DNA from: Deltaproteobacteria bacterium
GTDB lineage: Bacteria > Desulfobacterota > Desulfuromonadia > Geobacterales > Pseudopelobacteraceae
NCBI GenBank assembly: GCA_021779135.1
Contig: JAJYBH010000008.1
Coordinates: forward strand, 1 to 52,620
Direction of reading: 5' to 3'
DNA: 52,620 bases
In this document: positions 7,166-16,475 of the stretch, piece by piece
Numbering within the stretch: the stretch's first letter is position 1
How the letters are laid out: each line of letters begins with the position of its first letter
Made by a program: the position numbers and the translations under genes
Notes under the pieces: model-generated
Databases searched by the model: none
Told to the model about the DNA's origin: nothing
The model's input: only the letters and a program-made list of their open reading frames with translations

Positions 7166-9103
7166 ATGAACGTAAAGAAAATCGGTGAATTACTAATCGA
7201 GCAGAATCTGATCACCCCTGAGCACTTGCAGGAAGCGCTTGATCTGCAGAAGTTCTTTCCTGATCTGCCGATTGGTCAATTGCTTTGTAAGCTTGGCTTT
7301 ATCAAGGAAAGCGACCTCAGTTTTGTTCTTGATCAAAAAAACAAGCGTCGTAAGCTATCTGATATTCTTCTGAAGGAAGAACTGGTTAATCAGCAAAAGC
7401 TTACCCATGCGCGTGAAGTCAGTAAACAAACTAATACTTCATTGGAAAAAGCCCTTCTCAAACTTCGCTATGTCGATGAAGAACAAATGGCCAAGGCCGT
7501 AGCCAGTCAGTATGATCTCCCCTATGTACAGATCAACAATTTTGACCTCGATATTTCCCTGTCACATTACATCAGTGTCGTTTATGCACAAAAGCAGCGA
7601 ATTGCCCCGATCTCAAAAATTGGCAACACCCTTACATTGGCAATGGCGGAGCCTCTTAATAATCACTTGCTCAGAGAACTAGAAGATAGCATCCGCCTCA
7701 AAATCATTCCAGCCATAGCCACGGAATCCAGCATTTTCTCTGCCCTCAAGCGCCTCTATCAAATTGATATTTCAGCGAATTACGTTTCTGCCGATGATGA
7801 GGTTAATCTCGACATCATTCCGGACAGTATTGACAAGTTGCTAAGTAGGACAGTTCTTGGCGATGAGCCTGAAATTGAGGAAGAGACCAAGAAGGTCACT
7901 GAAAAAGACAGTGTCATTGTCAAGCTTGTCAATAAAATCGTGTATGACGCCTATATGAGCAAGGCGTCTGACATACATATTGAGCCTTATCCTGGAAAAA
8001 AGGATGTTGTCGTTCGCTCACGCATTGATGGTCAATGTTCCGTTTATCAGAATATTCCCTACAAATACAAGTTTGCCATTCCGTCCCGAATAAAAATTAT
8101 GGCCGACCTCGACATCGCCGAACGTCGTAAGCCGCAGGATGGCAAGATTGATTTCAAAAAATTCGGACCGCTGAACATTGAATTGCGTGTGGCTACCATG
8201 CCGACGGTGGGCGGACTTGAGGATGTTGTCATTCGCGTGCTCGCCAGTGGCGAATTAATGCCATTCGATCAATTGGGGCTATCGGATAGAAATATGAAGG
8301 TCTTTGATGAGGCCCTCAAAACACCCCATGGTCTCATTCTGGTTGTTGGCCCGACCGGGTCGGGTAAAACAACTACACTTCATTCCGGTCTGGCAATCAT
8401 CAATCAGAGCAACCGCAAGATATGGACGGCAGAGGACCCGGTAGAGATTACGCAGGTTGGTTTACGTCAGGTTCAGGTCAACCCGCGCATTGGTTTTACC
8501 TTTTCAGCCGCCTTGCGATCTTTTCTGCGGCTTGACCCGGATGTTATTATGGTGGGCGAGATGCGTGACGTTGAGACTGCCAGCACTGCCGTTGAAGCAT
8601 CATTGACCGGTCACCTGGTCTTTTCAACACTGCATACCAACTCTGCTCCAGAAACAGTTACCCGTCTTCTGGAAATGGGGCTTGACCCTTACAGTTTTTC
8701 CGACTCGCTCCTGTGCATACTGGCTCAGCGATTGGTGCGGCGACTCTGTGAAGATTGCAAGGAGAGTTACCACCCGACAGAAGCTGAAATCGACGAATTG
8801 ATCGAAGAGTACGGGCGTAATGATTTTGTCTTTACCGGTCTTACCGCAGCCGATTTAACCATGTTTCGCGCAGTTGGTTGCGCAGACTGCGGTCATACCG
8901 GATACCGCGGCAGACTGGGCGTTCATGAAGTGCTTGAGTGCACTCCAAAGCTCAAAGGTCTTATCAAGCGGCGGGCCGACACGGACAGCGTCCGTGAACA
9001 GGCCAAGCTCGACTGCATGACTACTCTCAAGCAGGATGGCATTCTGAAGGTTTTCAGTGGTCTAACTGATATGCATGAAGTTCGGAGAGTATGCATCAAG
9101 TAA
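7166..9103 (+). CDS. GspE/PilB-family secretion or pilus assembly ATPase
   Basis: 645-residue cytoplasmic hexameric ATPase of the type II secretion/type IV pilus/MSHA family. The N-terminal ~200 residues carry two or more MshEN/T2SSE_N-like repeats (IGELLIEQNLITPEHL, then IGQLLCKLGFI). Such repeats bind cyclic di-GMP in some homologues, but the key Arg is not obvious here. The ATPase core has Walker A GPTGSGKTTTL at about 394, an Asp box, Walker B DPDVIMVGEMRD and the His box TGHLVFSTLHTN. A zinc-binding pair, CEDC and CADC, follows near the C terminus, as in GspE and PilB. No inner-membrane platform (PilC/GspF) or pseudopilin gene is adjacent, so the partner machine cannot be named. It could be GspE, MshE or a second PilB. 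Confidence 0.9.
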   Translation: MNVKKIGELLIEQNLITPEHLQEALDLQKFFPDLPIGQLLCKLGFIKESDLSFVLDQKNKRRKLSDILLKEELVNQQKLTHAREVSKQTNTSLEKALLKLRYVDEEQMAKAVASQYDLPYVQINNFDLDISLSHYISVVYAQKQRIAPISKIGNTLTLAMAEPLNNHLLRELEDSIRLKIIPAIATESSIFSALKRLYQIDISANYVSADDEVNLDIIPDSIDKLLSRTVLGDEPEIEEETKKVTEKDSVIVKLVNKIVYDAYMSKASDIHIEPYPGKKDVVVRSRIDGQCSVYQNIPYKYKFAIPSRIKIMADLDIAERRKPQDGKIDFKKFGPLNIELRVATMPTVGGLEDVVIRVLASGELMPFDQLGLSDRNMKVFDEALKTPHGLILVVGPTGSGKTTTLHSGLAIINQSNRKIWTAEDPVEITQVGLRQVQVNPRIGFTFSAALRSFLRLDPDVIMVGEMRDVETASTAVEASLTGHLVFSTLHTNSAPETVTRLLEMGLDPYSFSDSLLCILAQRLVRRLCEDCKESYHPTEAEIDELIEEYGRNDFVFTGLTAADLTMFRAVGCADCGHTGYRGRLGVHEVLECTPKLKGLIKRRADTDSVREQAKLDCMTTLKQDGILKVFSGLTDMHEVRRVCIK

Positions 9104-9122
9104 AGTATTGCTGTAAAAATAC

Positions 9123-9151
9123 TTGCATTCAACGTGTTGACGTGCTACAAA
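9123..9151 (+). promoter_or_regulatory. Candidate sigma70 promoter for the rimP-nusA operon
   Basis: TTGCAT (9123-9128), 17-bp spacer, TACAAA (9146-9151). It is upstream of the terminator at 9174-9202, so a transcript from here would meet that terminator before reaching rimP. Confidence 0.4.
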
Positions 9152-9173
9152 ACTTAAAATTTTTGTTCACATG

Positions 9174-9203
9174 AAAAAGTGAGCTCTCAAAGCTCACTTT
9201 TTT
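9174..9203 (+). terminator. Strong terminator (or leader attenuator) before rimP
   Basis: 12-bp perfect stem AAAAAGTGAGCT/AGCTCACTTTTT with loop CTCAA and a T run. It ends the ATPase gene transcript and, if the promoter at 9123 is used, also forms part of the rimP leader. Confidence 0.85.
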
Positions 9204-9219
9204 GTTTTTGAGAGATGTC

Positions 9220-9705
9220 ATGGCAAAAAATAAAGGTGATATTTGCGAACAGGTTATTTGTATTTCCCGACCTATTCTAGATTCGATGCAACTTGAGCTG
9301 ATTGACATCGAGTTCGTCCGGGTGGGAAAAGACGCAGTATTGCGTCTTTTTATCGACAAAGATGGCGGTGTTACCCTGGATGACTGTGCCGACGTTAGCC
9401 GTGAGCTTTCAGCCATTCTCGATGTGGAAGAGATCATAACAGTCAACTATACCCTGGAAGTCTCGTCTCCCGGGCTTGACCGGCCGCTAAAAAAAATAGA
9501 GGATTATGAGCGCTACGCAGGAAGATTGGTAAAAATACGCACGTATGAGCAGGTACTGGATGATTCGGGTAATAAACGCAAGACTTTTCTCGGTACCCTT
9601 GATGGCCTTGTGGATGGCTCCGTAAGGATTACATTGAAAGAAGGACAAACCGCATCCATACCTCTAGATCGGATTGCAAAGGCAAATCTGGAATTCGAAT
9701 TTTGA
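9220..9705 (+). CDS. rimP: Ribosome maturation factor RimP
   Basis: 161-residue factor needed for maturation of the 30S subunit; binds S12 during assembly. The family pattern is clear: ELIDIEFVRVGKDAVLRLFIDKDGGVTLDDCADVS and then YTLEVSSPGLDRPLK (the SPGxxRPL signature), with the C-terminal SH3-like half ending in a LEF motif. ATG 9220 gives the family-length protein; the track's TTG at 9202 lies inside the terminator T-run. It is the first gene of the rimP-nusA-infB cluster, as in many proteobacteria. Confidence 0.95.
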   Translation: MAKNKGDICEQVICISRPILDSMQLELIDIEFVRVGKDAVLRLFIDKDGGVTLDDCADVSRELSAILDVEEIITVNYTLEVSSPGLDRPLKKIEDYERYAGRLVKIRTYEQVLDDSGNKRKTFLGTLDGLVDGSVRITLKEGQTASIPLDRIAKANLEFEF

Positions 9706-9741
9706 TCTGATTTCATATACGAATAGTAAGGAGAAGCAGCC

Positions 9742-10953
9742 GTGGAAACCACTATAAGCATCAAACACGCCATAGAGCAGATTGTAAAAGAAAAGGGTAT
9801 TGACCGAAACGTGGTCATCGATGCCATGGAGCAGGCTGTACTCACTGCTGCCAATAAGAAGTACCGCAATACCCGGGATCTTGAGGCGCGCTATAACCCT
9901 GATACCGGTGAAGTGGAACTGTTTGAGTTTGTGACGGTCGTGGAAGAAGTTCAGGATTCGTACAAAGAAATCGATCTCGAGGAAGCTCGTGAGATTGATC
10001 CAGAAGTGGAGGTAGGCGATTCGTTGGGGGAAAAACTTGATGCCAGCGGGTTTACGCGTATTGCCGCCCAGACCGCCAAACAGGTTATTATCCAGAAGGT
10101 GCGCGAAGCCGAACGTGAGACAATTTTCAATGAGTATAGCGACCGCCAGTGGGAGATCATTACCGGCATGGTTCGTCGTTTTGAAAAAGGCGAACTTCTG
10201 GTTGACCTGGGCCGTGCGGAAGCGGTCCTTCCCTCCAAGGAGCAGATGCCCCGCGAGGTCTACCGTCCCGGTGACCGTATTCGCGCTATCATTACTGAAA
10301 TACGCATGACCACCAAGGGTCCACAGATTATATTGTCCCGCACCCACCCCAGCATGCTGGCCAAACTCTTTGAGGCTGAAGTCCCTGAGATTGCCGAGGG
10401 AATTGTGGAGATCAATGCTGTTGTCCGAGATCCCGGCAGTCGCGCCAAAGTGGCGGTCTCTTCCAATGACCGTGACATTGATCCGGTTGGAGCATGTGTG
10501 GGTATGCGTGGCGCCCGTGTCCAGAATGTCGTATCAGAGTTGCGTGGAGAAAAGATAGACATCATTCCGTGGTCCGAGGACATTGCCCGCTTTGCCTGCA
10601 ATGCATTATCTCCTGCTCAAGTATCCAAGGTTTTTGTGGATGAGGATAATCGTTCGCTGGAGATCATTGTCGCCGACGATCAGCTTTCTCTCGCAATTGG
10701 CAAACGTGGTCAGAATGTCAGTCTGGCGGCGCGATTGACAGGTTGCCGGATAGATATCAAGAGTGAATCCAAGGTTGCCGACGAAGTAGAGGCTCAGGAA
10801 TTTTCCTCTTATGACGGTACCGGCACTGCCGGGGATGATGAGGAGGAAACGGTAGAAACGGCGGTGGAACCGGAAGTATCGGAAGTATCGGAAGTATCGG
10901 AAGTATCGGATACCGCCGTCGATGAAAAGACTGCTGAAAAGCAGGCCGAGTAA
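9742..10953 (+). CDS. nusA: Transcription termination/antitermination factor NusA
   Basis: 403-residue RNA polymerase-binding elongation factor controlling pausing, termination and antitermination. It has the N-terminal polymerase-binding domain (1-125), an S1 RNA-binding domain at about 135-200 (GMVRRFEKGELLVDLGRAEAVL) and two KH domains (SNDRDIDPVGACVGMRGARV; SLAIGKRGQNVSLAARLTG). The C-terminal acidic repeats of E. coli NusA are absent; instead the tail is a short Glu/Val/Ser-rich stretch with a 9-bp tandem repeat. The start is GTG with AAGGAG eight bases upstream; no in-frame ATG fits. 36 bp after rimP and 9 bp before ylxR, so clearly co-transcribed. Confidence 0.97.
   Translation: METTISIKHAIEQIVKEKGIDRNVVIDAMEQAVLTAANKKYRNTRDLEARYNPDTGEVELFEFVTVVEEVQDSYKEIDLEEAREIDPEVEVGDSLGEKLDASGFTRIAAQTAKQVIIQKVREAERETIFNEYSDRQWEIITGMVRRFEKGELLVDLGRAEAVLPSKEQMPREVYRPGDRIRAIITEIRMTTKGPQIILSRTHPSMLAKLFEAEVPEIAEGIVEINAVVRDPGSRAKVAVSSNDRDIDPVGACVGMRGARVQNVVSELRGEKIDIIPWSEDIARFACNALSPAQVSKVFVDEDNRSLEIIVADDQLSLAIGKRGQNVSLAARLTGCRIDIKSESKVADEVEAQEFSSYDGTGTAGDDEEETVETAVEPEVSEVSEVSEVSDTAVDEKTAEKQAE
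10872..10907 (+). repeat. 9-bp tandem repeat inside the nusA tail
   Basis: Four exact copies of GGAAGTATC in a row, encoding repeated Glu-Val-Ser at the NusA C terminus. The unit is a multiple of three, so copy-number change keeps the frame. Confidence 0.95.
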
Positions 10954-10962
10954 GCCACGGGC

Positions 10963-11574
10963 ATGTCCCCGCAGAAACAGAAGGAAAAGCCGCAGCGTAG
11001 CTGCCTTGGATGCCGTAAGTCCTGTGACAGGGATGCTTTGATCCGGTTTGTCCTTTCACCGCAAGATGAGCTCTTGCCCGATATCGAGGCAAAATTGCCG
11101 GGTAGGGGGGCATATACGTGTGTCAGTGAGACGTGTCTGCGGACTGCTCTCAAACAGCGACAGTTTAGCCGGGCATTTAAACGGGAAGTCGTAACCGTGG
11201 CGCCTGACGAAATGATCACCCTGGTTGGCGGCATAATGCAAAGACGAGTCCTGGGTTACATCGGACTGGCCAACAAGTCCGGTCAGGTCATCTCGGGCGG
11301 GTCCATGGTTAGCGATGCTATCAGGAGTGGGAATAAGCCCGGTTTGATTCTGATCGCAACGGATGTTTCCGAAAGTATCGGTGAAAAGATAGAATTGCTT
11401 GCCGCTGTGCACCACACAGCTTGCTTTCGCATTCTTAAAAAAGATGACTATGGCAATATTCTTGGTAAGGCGCCCCGTAGCGCAGTTGCCATTAAGACAG
11501 GTGGATTTGTGGCGCAGCTGAGATATGAAATTGAACGATACAGAAACTTCCTGGGGGAGGTGCGGAGCCTATGA
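10963..11574 (+). CDS. YlxR (DUF448)-YlxQ (L7Ae-like) fusion, RNA-binding
   Basis: 203 residues joining two small proteins usually encoded separately between nusA and infB. Residues ~1-85 are YlxR/DUF448, with the paired cysteines CLGCRK and the GRGAYTC signature. Residues ~90-190 are an L7Ae/L30e-type RNA-binding domain like YlxQ ([30 protein letters not shown]). YlxR has been linked to RNase P and YlxQ to RNA binding in other bacteria; the function of the fused form here is inference. The ribosome-binding site is weak. The stop overlaps the infB start by ATGA, so translation of infB is probably coupled to it. Confidence 0.88.
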   Translation: MSPQKQKEKPQRSCLGCRKSCDRDALIRFVLSPQDELLPDIEAKLPGRGAYTCVSETCLRTALKQRQFSRAFKREVVTVAPDEMITLVGGIMQRRVLGYIGLANKSGQVISGGSMVSDAIRSGNKPGLILIATDVSESIGEKIELLAAVHHTACFRILKKDDYGNILGKAPRSAVAIKTGGFVAQLRYEIERYRNFLGEVRSL

Positions 11575-14237
11575 GTAAAATAAGTGTAAGCAGTCTTGCG
11601 GAAAAATTGGGATTAGAGCCCCGTGAAGTGATTTCCCGGCTCAAAGATATCGGTGTTGAAGCCAAAACCGCCACGTCAAAGGTCGATGAAGAAGTGGTCA
11701 GTAAGTTGGAGGCATCCAAGTCAAAAGGAAACGCTGCTGACGAGGTCAGGGTAACTACCACCATTATCCGTCGTCGTGCCAAGGCTGTACCGGTTGAACA
11801 GGTCGAACCGGTTGAAGAGGCGCCTGTTGCCAAGGGAGCGGAACAGGTCCTAAAAACGGTTGTTGCGGAACCTTCTGTCGTTGCGGCCGAAAGAACAGTC
11901 GCGAGCGGCGTTAAGGTTGACGTAGAGCCAGAGACTACTCCAGCCGAGAAGACGGCGCCGCCTGCCGAACAGATCAAAACTGGCCCCAATCAGGCGCGCA
12001 TTCTGGGACGGATGGAGATTCCCGGCGTGACCAACCGCCCGACCCGCGTGGTTTCTAAGGATGCCCCCCCATCACAACCGCAACGTCCAACAACGTCCCG
12101 TCCCGCTGCTGCTCGTCCAGGCGAAAGCCGCCCATCGGCAGCCCGTCCCGGCGATTCGCCACAGAGGCGACCTGCGCCGACAGGTGGAGCCCCAGATGCG
12201 GACCGTTCACGTATGAAACAGGCGCAGATGATGCCGACAACTCCTCCGGTAGGCGATACCCGTCGTCCGGCTGGAAAGAAAGAAGGCCCCTCGTTTGGCC
12301 CCGATGCGGGTAAAGGCGGCAAAAAAGGTCCCATACCTGCCAAAAAGAAAGAGCAACCCAGGAAACAGGAAATACTTGAAAAACGCGAACGTGTTTTTGA
12401 TCCTGTCTACAAGGGATCCAAAAAACGCGGCAAAGAACGCGTTTCAACTTCAACGAAAGCAACAGAAATTACTATTCCAAAGGCTATCAAGCGTATCATC
12501 AAAATATCTGAAACCATCAGTGTGGGTGAGTTGGCCAAGCGCATGGGTACTAAAGCCAACGACCTGATCAAGTCACTCATGAAGATGGGCATGATGGTAA
12601 CCATCAATCATCCGCTCGATTTTGAAACTGCCGTGATTCTGGCAGCCGAGTATAGTTACGAAGTAGAAAACGTTGCGGTTGATCTGGACGAAATTCTGGA
12701 ATCGACTCCGGATGCACCCGAAACCCTTGAGAAACGTCCTCCTGTGGTTACAATTATGGGCCACGTTGACCATGGTAAAACCTCATTGCTGGACGCTATC
12801 CGGGAAGCGAATGTCATCGCCGGTGAGGCCGGCGGCATCACCCAGCATATCGGCGCCTATGACGTGGAGCTGAATGGGCGCAAGATCACCTTCCTTGATA
12901 CGCCGGGTCATGAAGCTTTTACCGCAATGCGCGCCCGCGGCGCCAAGGTGACGGATATCGTTATTCTGGTGGTTGCCGCCGATGACGGTGTCATGCCTCA
13001 GACACGCGAGGCGATTAATCATTCCAAGGCCGCTGAAGTGCCTATCATCGTTGCAGTAAACAAGATCGATAAACCAGATGCGCGCCCGGAAAATGTAAAA
13101 AGGGAGTTGATGGAATTTGGTCTCGTCTCCTCTGAATGGGGCGGTGATGCAACCATGGTCGAAGTGTCCGCCAAGAAGCGCACAAACCTTGAGGAACTGC
13201 TGGAAATGGTTCTGCTTCAGGCAGATGTGATGGAATTGAAGGCGAACCCCAATAAAATGGCCAAAGGAACCGTCGTCGAAGCCAAGTTGGACAAGGGACG
13301 CGGCCCGGTGGCCACGGTTCTGGTTCAGGAAGGTACCCTGAAGAATGGAGACTATTGTGTAGTTGGCGTTCACTCCGGTCGTGTTCGCGCCATGCAGAAC
13401 GATCGTGGTGAAAAGGTTCACGAGGCTGGACCATCTATGCCGGTTGAGCTTGTCGGTCTTTCCGGTGTACCGGATGCCGGCGATGTTTTCGTTGCCATGA
13501 AGGACGAGAAGCAGGCCAGGGAGATAGCAACACTGCGTCAGATCAAATATCGTGAAATTGAACTTGCCAAACACACCAAACTGTCGCTGGAGGATCTCTA
13601 CAAGAAGATCCAGAGTGGCGAGGTCAAGGATCTCAATGTTATCGTCAAGGGTGATGTGCATGGTTCGATCGAGGCGGTGGGTGAATCGCTCCGCAAGCTT
13701 TCCACCGATGCGGTCAGGCTCAATGTCCTGCATTCGGCCGTTGGCGCGGTTACCGAGACCGACGTCAATCTCGCCGCTGCTTCCAACGCGATTATCATCG
13801 GCTTCAATGTTCGCCCCGAAGTCAAGGCCCAGGGGTTGGCAGAAAAGGAAGGGGTCGATATCCGTCTCTATAGTATCATCTACGATGCCGTCGAAGATGT
13901 GAAGAAGGCCATGGAAGGGTTGCTGGCACCTACGCTGAAGGAGAAGTTCCTGGGCCGTGCCGAAATCCGCGAGGTGTTTTCTGTACCCAAAATCGGCAAT
14001 GTCGCTGGTTCCTATATCCTGGATGGCAAGATGTTGCGAAACGCACAGGTGCGTTTGTTGCGCGACAATGTTGTGATATACGAAGGAAAGCTTTCGTCGT
14101 TACGGCGTATAAAAGACGATGTCAAGGAAGTTGCCAGCGGATACGAATGTGGTATCGGTCTGGAAAATTACAACGATATCAAGATTGGCGATATTATCGA
14201 AGCGTTTGAAATAGAAAAGTTCGCTACCAAGTTATAA
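11571..14237 (+). CDS. infB: Translation initiation factor IF-2
   Basis: 888-residue GTPase that brings initiator tRNA to the 30S subunit. It begins with an IF2_N domain ([20 protein letters not shown]). A Pro/Ala/Lys-rich flexible region follows to about 300, then a second IF2_N ([19 protein letters not shown]). The G domain has GHVDHGKT (G1), [10 protein letters not shown] (G2), DTPGHEAF (G3) and NKID (G4), and domains II-IV follow with the C-terminal fMet-tRNA-binding part. The start ATG overlaps the ylxR stop as ATGA. Full length; nothing broken. Confidence 0.98.
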   Translation: MSKISVSSLAEKLGLEPREVISRLKDIGVEAKTATSKVDEEVVSKLEASKSKGNAADEVRVTTTIIRRRAKAVPVEQVEPVEEAPVAKGAEQVLKTVVAEPSVVAAERTVASGVKVDVEPETTPAEKTAPPAEQIKTGPNQARILGRMEIPGVTNRPTRVVSKDAPPSQPQRPTTSRPAAARPGESRPSAARPGDSPQRRPAPTGGAPDADRSRMKQAQMMPTTPPVGDTRRPAGKKEGPSFGPDAGKGGKKGPIPAKKKEQPRKQEILEKRERVFDPVYKGSKKRGKERVSTSTKATEITIPKAIKRIIKISETISVGELAKRMGTKANDLIKSLMKMGMMVTINHPLDFETAVILAAEYSYEVENVAVDLDEILESTPDAPETLEKRPPVVTIMGHVDHGKTSLLDAIREANVIAGEAGGITQHIGAYDVELNGRKITFLDTPGHEAFTAMRARGAKVTDIVILVVAADDGVMPQTREAINHSKAAEVPIIVAVNKIDKPDARPENVKRELMEFGLVSSEWGGDATMVEVSAKKRTNLEELLEMVLLQADVMELKANPNKMAKGTVVEAKLDKGRGPVATVLVQEGTLKNGDYCVVGVHSGRVRAMQNDRGEKVHEAGPSMPVELVGLSGVPDAGDVFVAMKDEKQAREIATLRQIKYREIELAKHTKLSLEDLYKKIQSGEVKDLNVIVKGDVHGSIEAVGESLRKLSTDAVRLNVLHSAVGAVTETDVNLAAASNAIIIGFNVRPEVKAQGLAEKEGVDIRLYSIIYDAVEDVKKAMEGLLAPTLKEKFLGRAEIREVFSVPKIGNVAGSYILDGKMLRNAQVRLLRDNVVIYEGKLSSLRRIKDDVKEVASGYECGIGLENYNDIKIGDIIEAFEIEKFATKL

Positions 14238-14256
14238 TAAATAGGCATGGACCACT

Positions 14257-14628
14257 ATGAAGCATAAACGATGTGAAAAAGTTGCCGAGACAATTCACGA
14301 GACGATTTCAGCTATTCTGTCACGAGGGCTTAATGACCCACGTATCGGTTTTGTAACGATCATTGCTGTAGACGTGACCGTTGACCTGCGTCTGGCGAAG
14401 GTGTTTTTTACGGTTATCGGCGATGACCTAGCCAAGAAAAGCAGTGAGGCCGGCCTCAACAGCGCAAAAGGCTACATCCGCCGCGAATTGGGCAAAGTGC
14501 TTTCTCTGCGATTTCTGCCGGATATCATCTTTGTCTACGACCATTCTCAAGATTACGGCAATCGGATTGATACTATCCTCAGGGAGATTGATACGGAGCA
14601 TGACGGAGACGATCCAGAACATCGTTGA
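14257..14628 (+). CDS. rbfA: Ribosome-binding factor A
   Basis: 123-residue KH-type factor that binds the 5' helix of 16S rRNA during late 30S assembly and cold adaptation. Family features: the N-terminal helix ending in IHETISAILSRGLNDPRIGFVTI, the central DLRLAKVFFTVIGD strand, and LRFLPDIIFVYDHSQDYGNRID near the end (usual R-x-x-P-x-L/I-x-F-x-x-D). It follows infB by 19 bp, and its last 29 bases overlap the start of nrnA in another frame. Confidence 0.95.
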   Translation: MKHKRCEKVAETIHETISAILSRGLNDPRIGFVTIIAVDVTVDLRLAKVFFTVIGDDLAKKSSEAGLNSAKGYIRRELGKVLSLRFLPDIIFVYDHSQDYGNRIDTILREIDTEHDGDDPEHR

Positions 14629-15559
14629 AGAAATTCGCAACAACCGCTCATTTCTACTGACGACCCATGAAGGACCGGATGGCGACGCGGTTGGATCCAC
14701 GCTTGCTCTGGCCTCCATTCTGCGGAAGTCCGGTAAGGATGTTGTGGTGCATTATCGTGATCCGCTTCCTGATCTGTATGCCTTTTTGCCGGGTTCGGAC
14801 AGTGTGCATGCCCATATACCCGATCGTGATTTTGATGTTGCTTTTGTCATGGATATCGGTGAGTTACGCCGCGCTGGCTCAGAGTTCTGCAGTTTTAGGC
14901 GTATTGGAAAAACCATTAATCTGGACCACCATCTTGCCTGCGAAAACTTCGGTTATCTTAATTTTATTGATCCTGCCGCCGCAGCGACCGGTGTCCTTGT
15001 ATACCGCATCGCCAGTTCTCTTGCATATCGTATTGATACTGAAACTGCCCTCTGTCTGTATGTCTCCATCATCACCGATACCGGTTCATTCCGCTACTCC
15101 AACGCAAACCGTGAGGCCTTCACCATTGCCGGCGAGATGATTGAATGCGGGGTGAATGCCTGGGATGTGGCTGAGCAGCTTTACGAAAATCAACCCCGCA
15201 AGCGACTTGAACTGCTGGCCCGTTGTCTCCCAACGCTGGAAATAATCAAGGGTGGACTGGCTGCGTCGGTGACCGTCACCCTGGATATGTATGCCGCTAC
15301 CGGTGCCAACGCCGAACTTACTGACGGATTTGTCAACTATCCCCGCTCCATCAGGGGGGTGGAAGTGGCCATTTTCTTCCGTCAGCTCGAGGAGGGCAGG
15401 GTCAAGGTCGGTTTCCGCTCCAAGGGCAAGGTAAACGTGGCGGTCTTTTCTGCTGCCATGGGCGGCGGCGGCCATCACAATGCCGCCGGATGCACGGTTG
15501 TCGGGACCATTGCCGAAGTTAAGGCCCAGGTGTACGCTTTGGTGGATACGGTTCTTTGA
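14600..15559 (+). CDS. nrnA: Bifunctional oligoribonuclease/pAp phosphatase (DHH family)
   Basis: 319-residue DHH/DHHA1 phosphoesterase that degrades very short RNAs and 3'-phosphoadenosine 5'-phosphate, replacing Orn in many bacteria. Metal-binding motifs are intact: THEGPDGDAVGS, a VMDIG Asp, the DHH motif in NLDHHLACENFG, and the C-terminal GGGGHHNAAGC of the DHHA1 domain. The track ORF begins far upstream inside rbfA; ATG 14600 gives the family start (MTETIQNIVEEI). The upstream GGAG is only one base away and AGGGAG is 13 away, so initiation probably relies on coupling to rbfA translation. Confidence 0.92.
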   Translation: MTETIQNIVEEIRNNRSFLLTTHEGPDGDAVGSTLALASILRKSGKDVVVHYRDPLPDLYAFLPGSDSVHAHIPDRDFDVAFVMDIGELRRAGSEFCSFRRIGKTINLDHHLACENFGYLNFIDPAAAATGVLVYRIASSLAYRIDTETALCLYVSIITDTGSFRYSNANREAFTIAGEMIECGVNAWDVAEQLYENQPRKRLELLARCLPTLEIIKGGLAASVTVTLDMYAATGANAELTDGFVNYPRSIRGVEVAIFFRQLEEGRVKVGFRSKGKVNVAVFSAAMGGGGHHNAAGCTVVGTIAEVKAQVYALVDTVL

Positions 15560-16467
15560 TAAACGGATTCGTAGTGATCGACAAACCGGCAGGTATCACC
15601 TCTCACGATGTGGTCAGCCGCGTGCGACGGATACTCGGCACACGGAAGGTCGGCCATACCGGAACCCTCGACCCCTTTGCCACCGGCGTTCTCCCCATTG
15701 CCGTCAATGACGGAACCAAGGCCATACCCTTCCTTGATGAGGGGGTTAAATGCTACGAGGCCGTAATGCAACTCGGTGTTGCCACCGACACCCTTGACAT
15801 GACCGGTGTGGTGCTTCGCACAGCGGATTGGCAGACGGTCACCCGGGAAGAAATCGAGTCGGTACTGAAGCAGTTTACCGGTCACCTCAGGCAGATACCG
15901 CCCATGTATTCCGCCATCAAGCAGGGTGGCCAGCCTTTGTACAAATTAGCCCGCCGGGGGCAGGTCGTTGATCGGCCGGCACGCGAAATAGATGTCCGTT
16001 CCCTTGAACTTCTCTCGTTTTCTCCCCCGCTCGTCAGCTTCAGAGTAGTCTGCTCACGAGGCACCTATGTCCGGACGCTGGCTGACGACATGGGTACAAT
16101 TCTCGGTTGTGGCGGCTCTTTGAAGGAGTTGCGCAGGATTGCCAGCGGCCCCTTTGATATTTCCGCGGCGGTTACGTTGGAAGGGCTGGCGGGGGCCGCC
16201 CAGCTCGGAACGCTTGAATACTTGACTGTGACTCCTCTTGCGGCACTTTCCCATCTGCAGGAGATCCCCTTGAGCGATGGCGGGCTCGCTCTTGTCAGAC
16301 ACGGCCGATCACCTACATGGCCTGCTACGGAAATTTCCCTATCAACGGCTTGTGAAGAGGGAACCCTTGTGCGTCTCACACATGGTGGCAACCTGATAGC
16401 AGTTGCTGAATGCAGGTCCTGTGGTGCTGAGCTGCCGCGCATAATTCTGAAGCGCGTTTTCGTGTAA
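15556..16467 (+). CDS. truB: tRNA pseudouridine(55) synthase TruB
   Basis: 303-residue enzyme making pseudouridine at position 55 in the T loop of tRNAs. Motifs: GFVVIDKPAGITSHDVV at the N terminus, the catalytic block GHTGTLDPFATGVL with Asp as nucleophile, and VVCSRGTYVRTLADDMG. A PUA-like C-terminal domain follows. The start is TTG, overlapping the nrnA stop as TTGA, which gives the exact family N terminus. No separate ribosome-binding site is convincing, so translational coupling is likely. Confidence 0.95.
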   Translation: MINGFVVIDKPAGITSHDVVSRVRRILGTRKVGHTGTLDPFATGVLPIAVNDGTKAIPFLDEGVKCYEAVMQLGVATDTLDMTGVVLRTADWQTVTREEIESVLKQFTGHLRQIPPMYSAIKQGGQPLYKLARRGQVVDRPAREIDVRSLELLSFSPPLVSFRVVCSRGTYVRTLADDMGTILGCGGSLKELRRIASGPFDISAAVTLEGLAGAAQLGTLEYLTVTPLAALSHLQEIPLSDGGLALVRHGRSPTWPATEISLSTACEEGTLVRLTHGGNLIAVAECRSCGAELPRIILKRVFV

Positions 16468-16475
16468 GTTAATGC

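Noticed and set aside
12783-13733. 316-codon minus-strand ORF inside infB
   Set aside because: It lies wholly antisense to the conserved G domain of IF-2, its translation resembles no family, and it has no ribosome-binding site. It is a shadow of GC-rich codon use.
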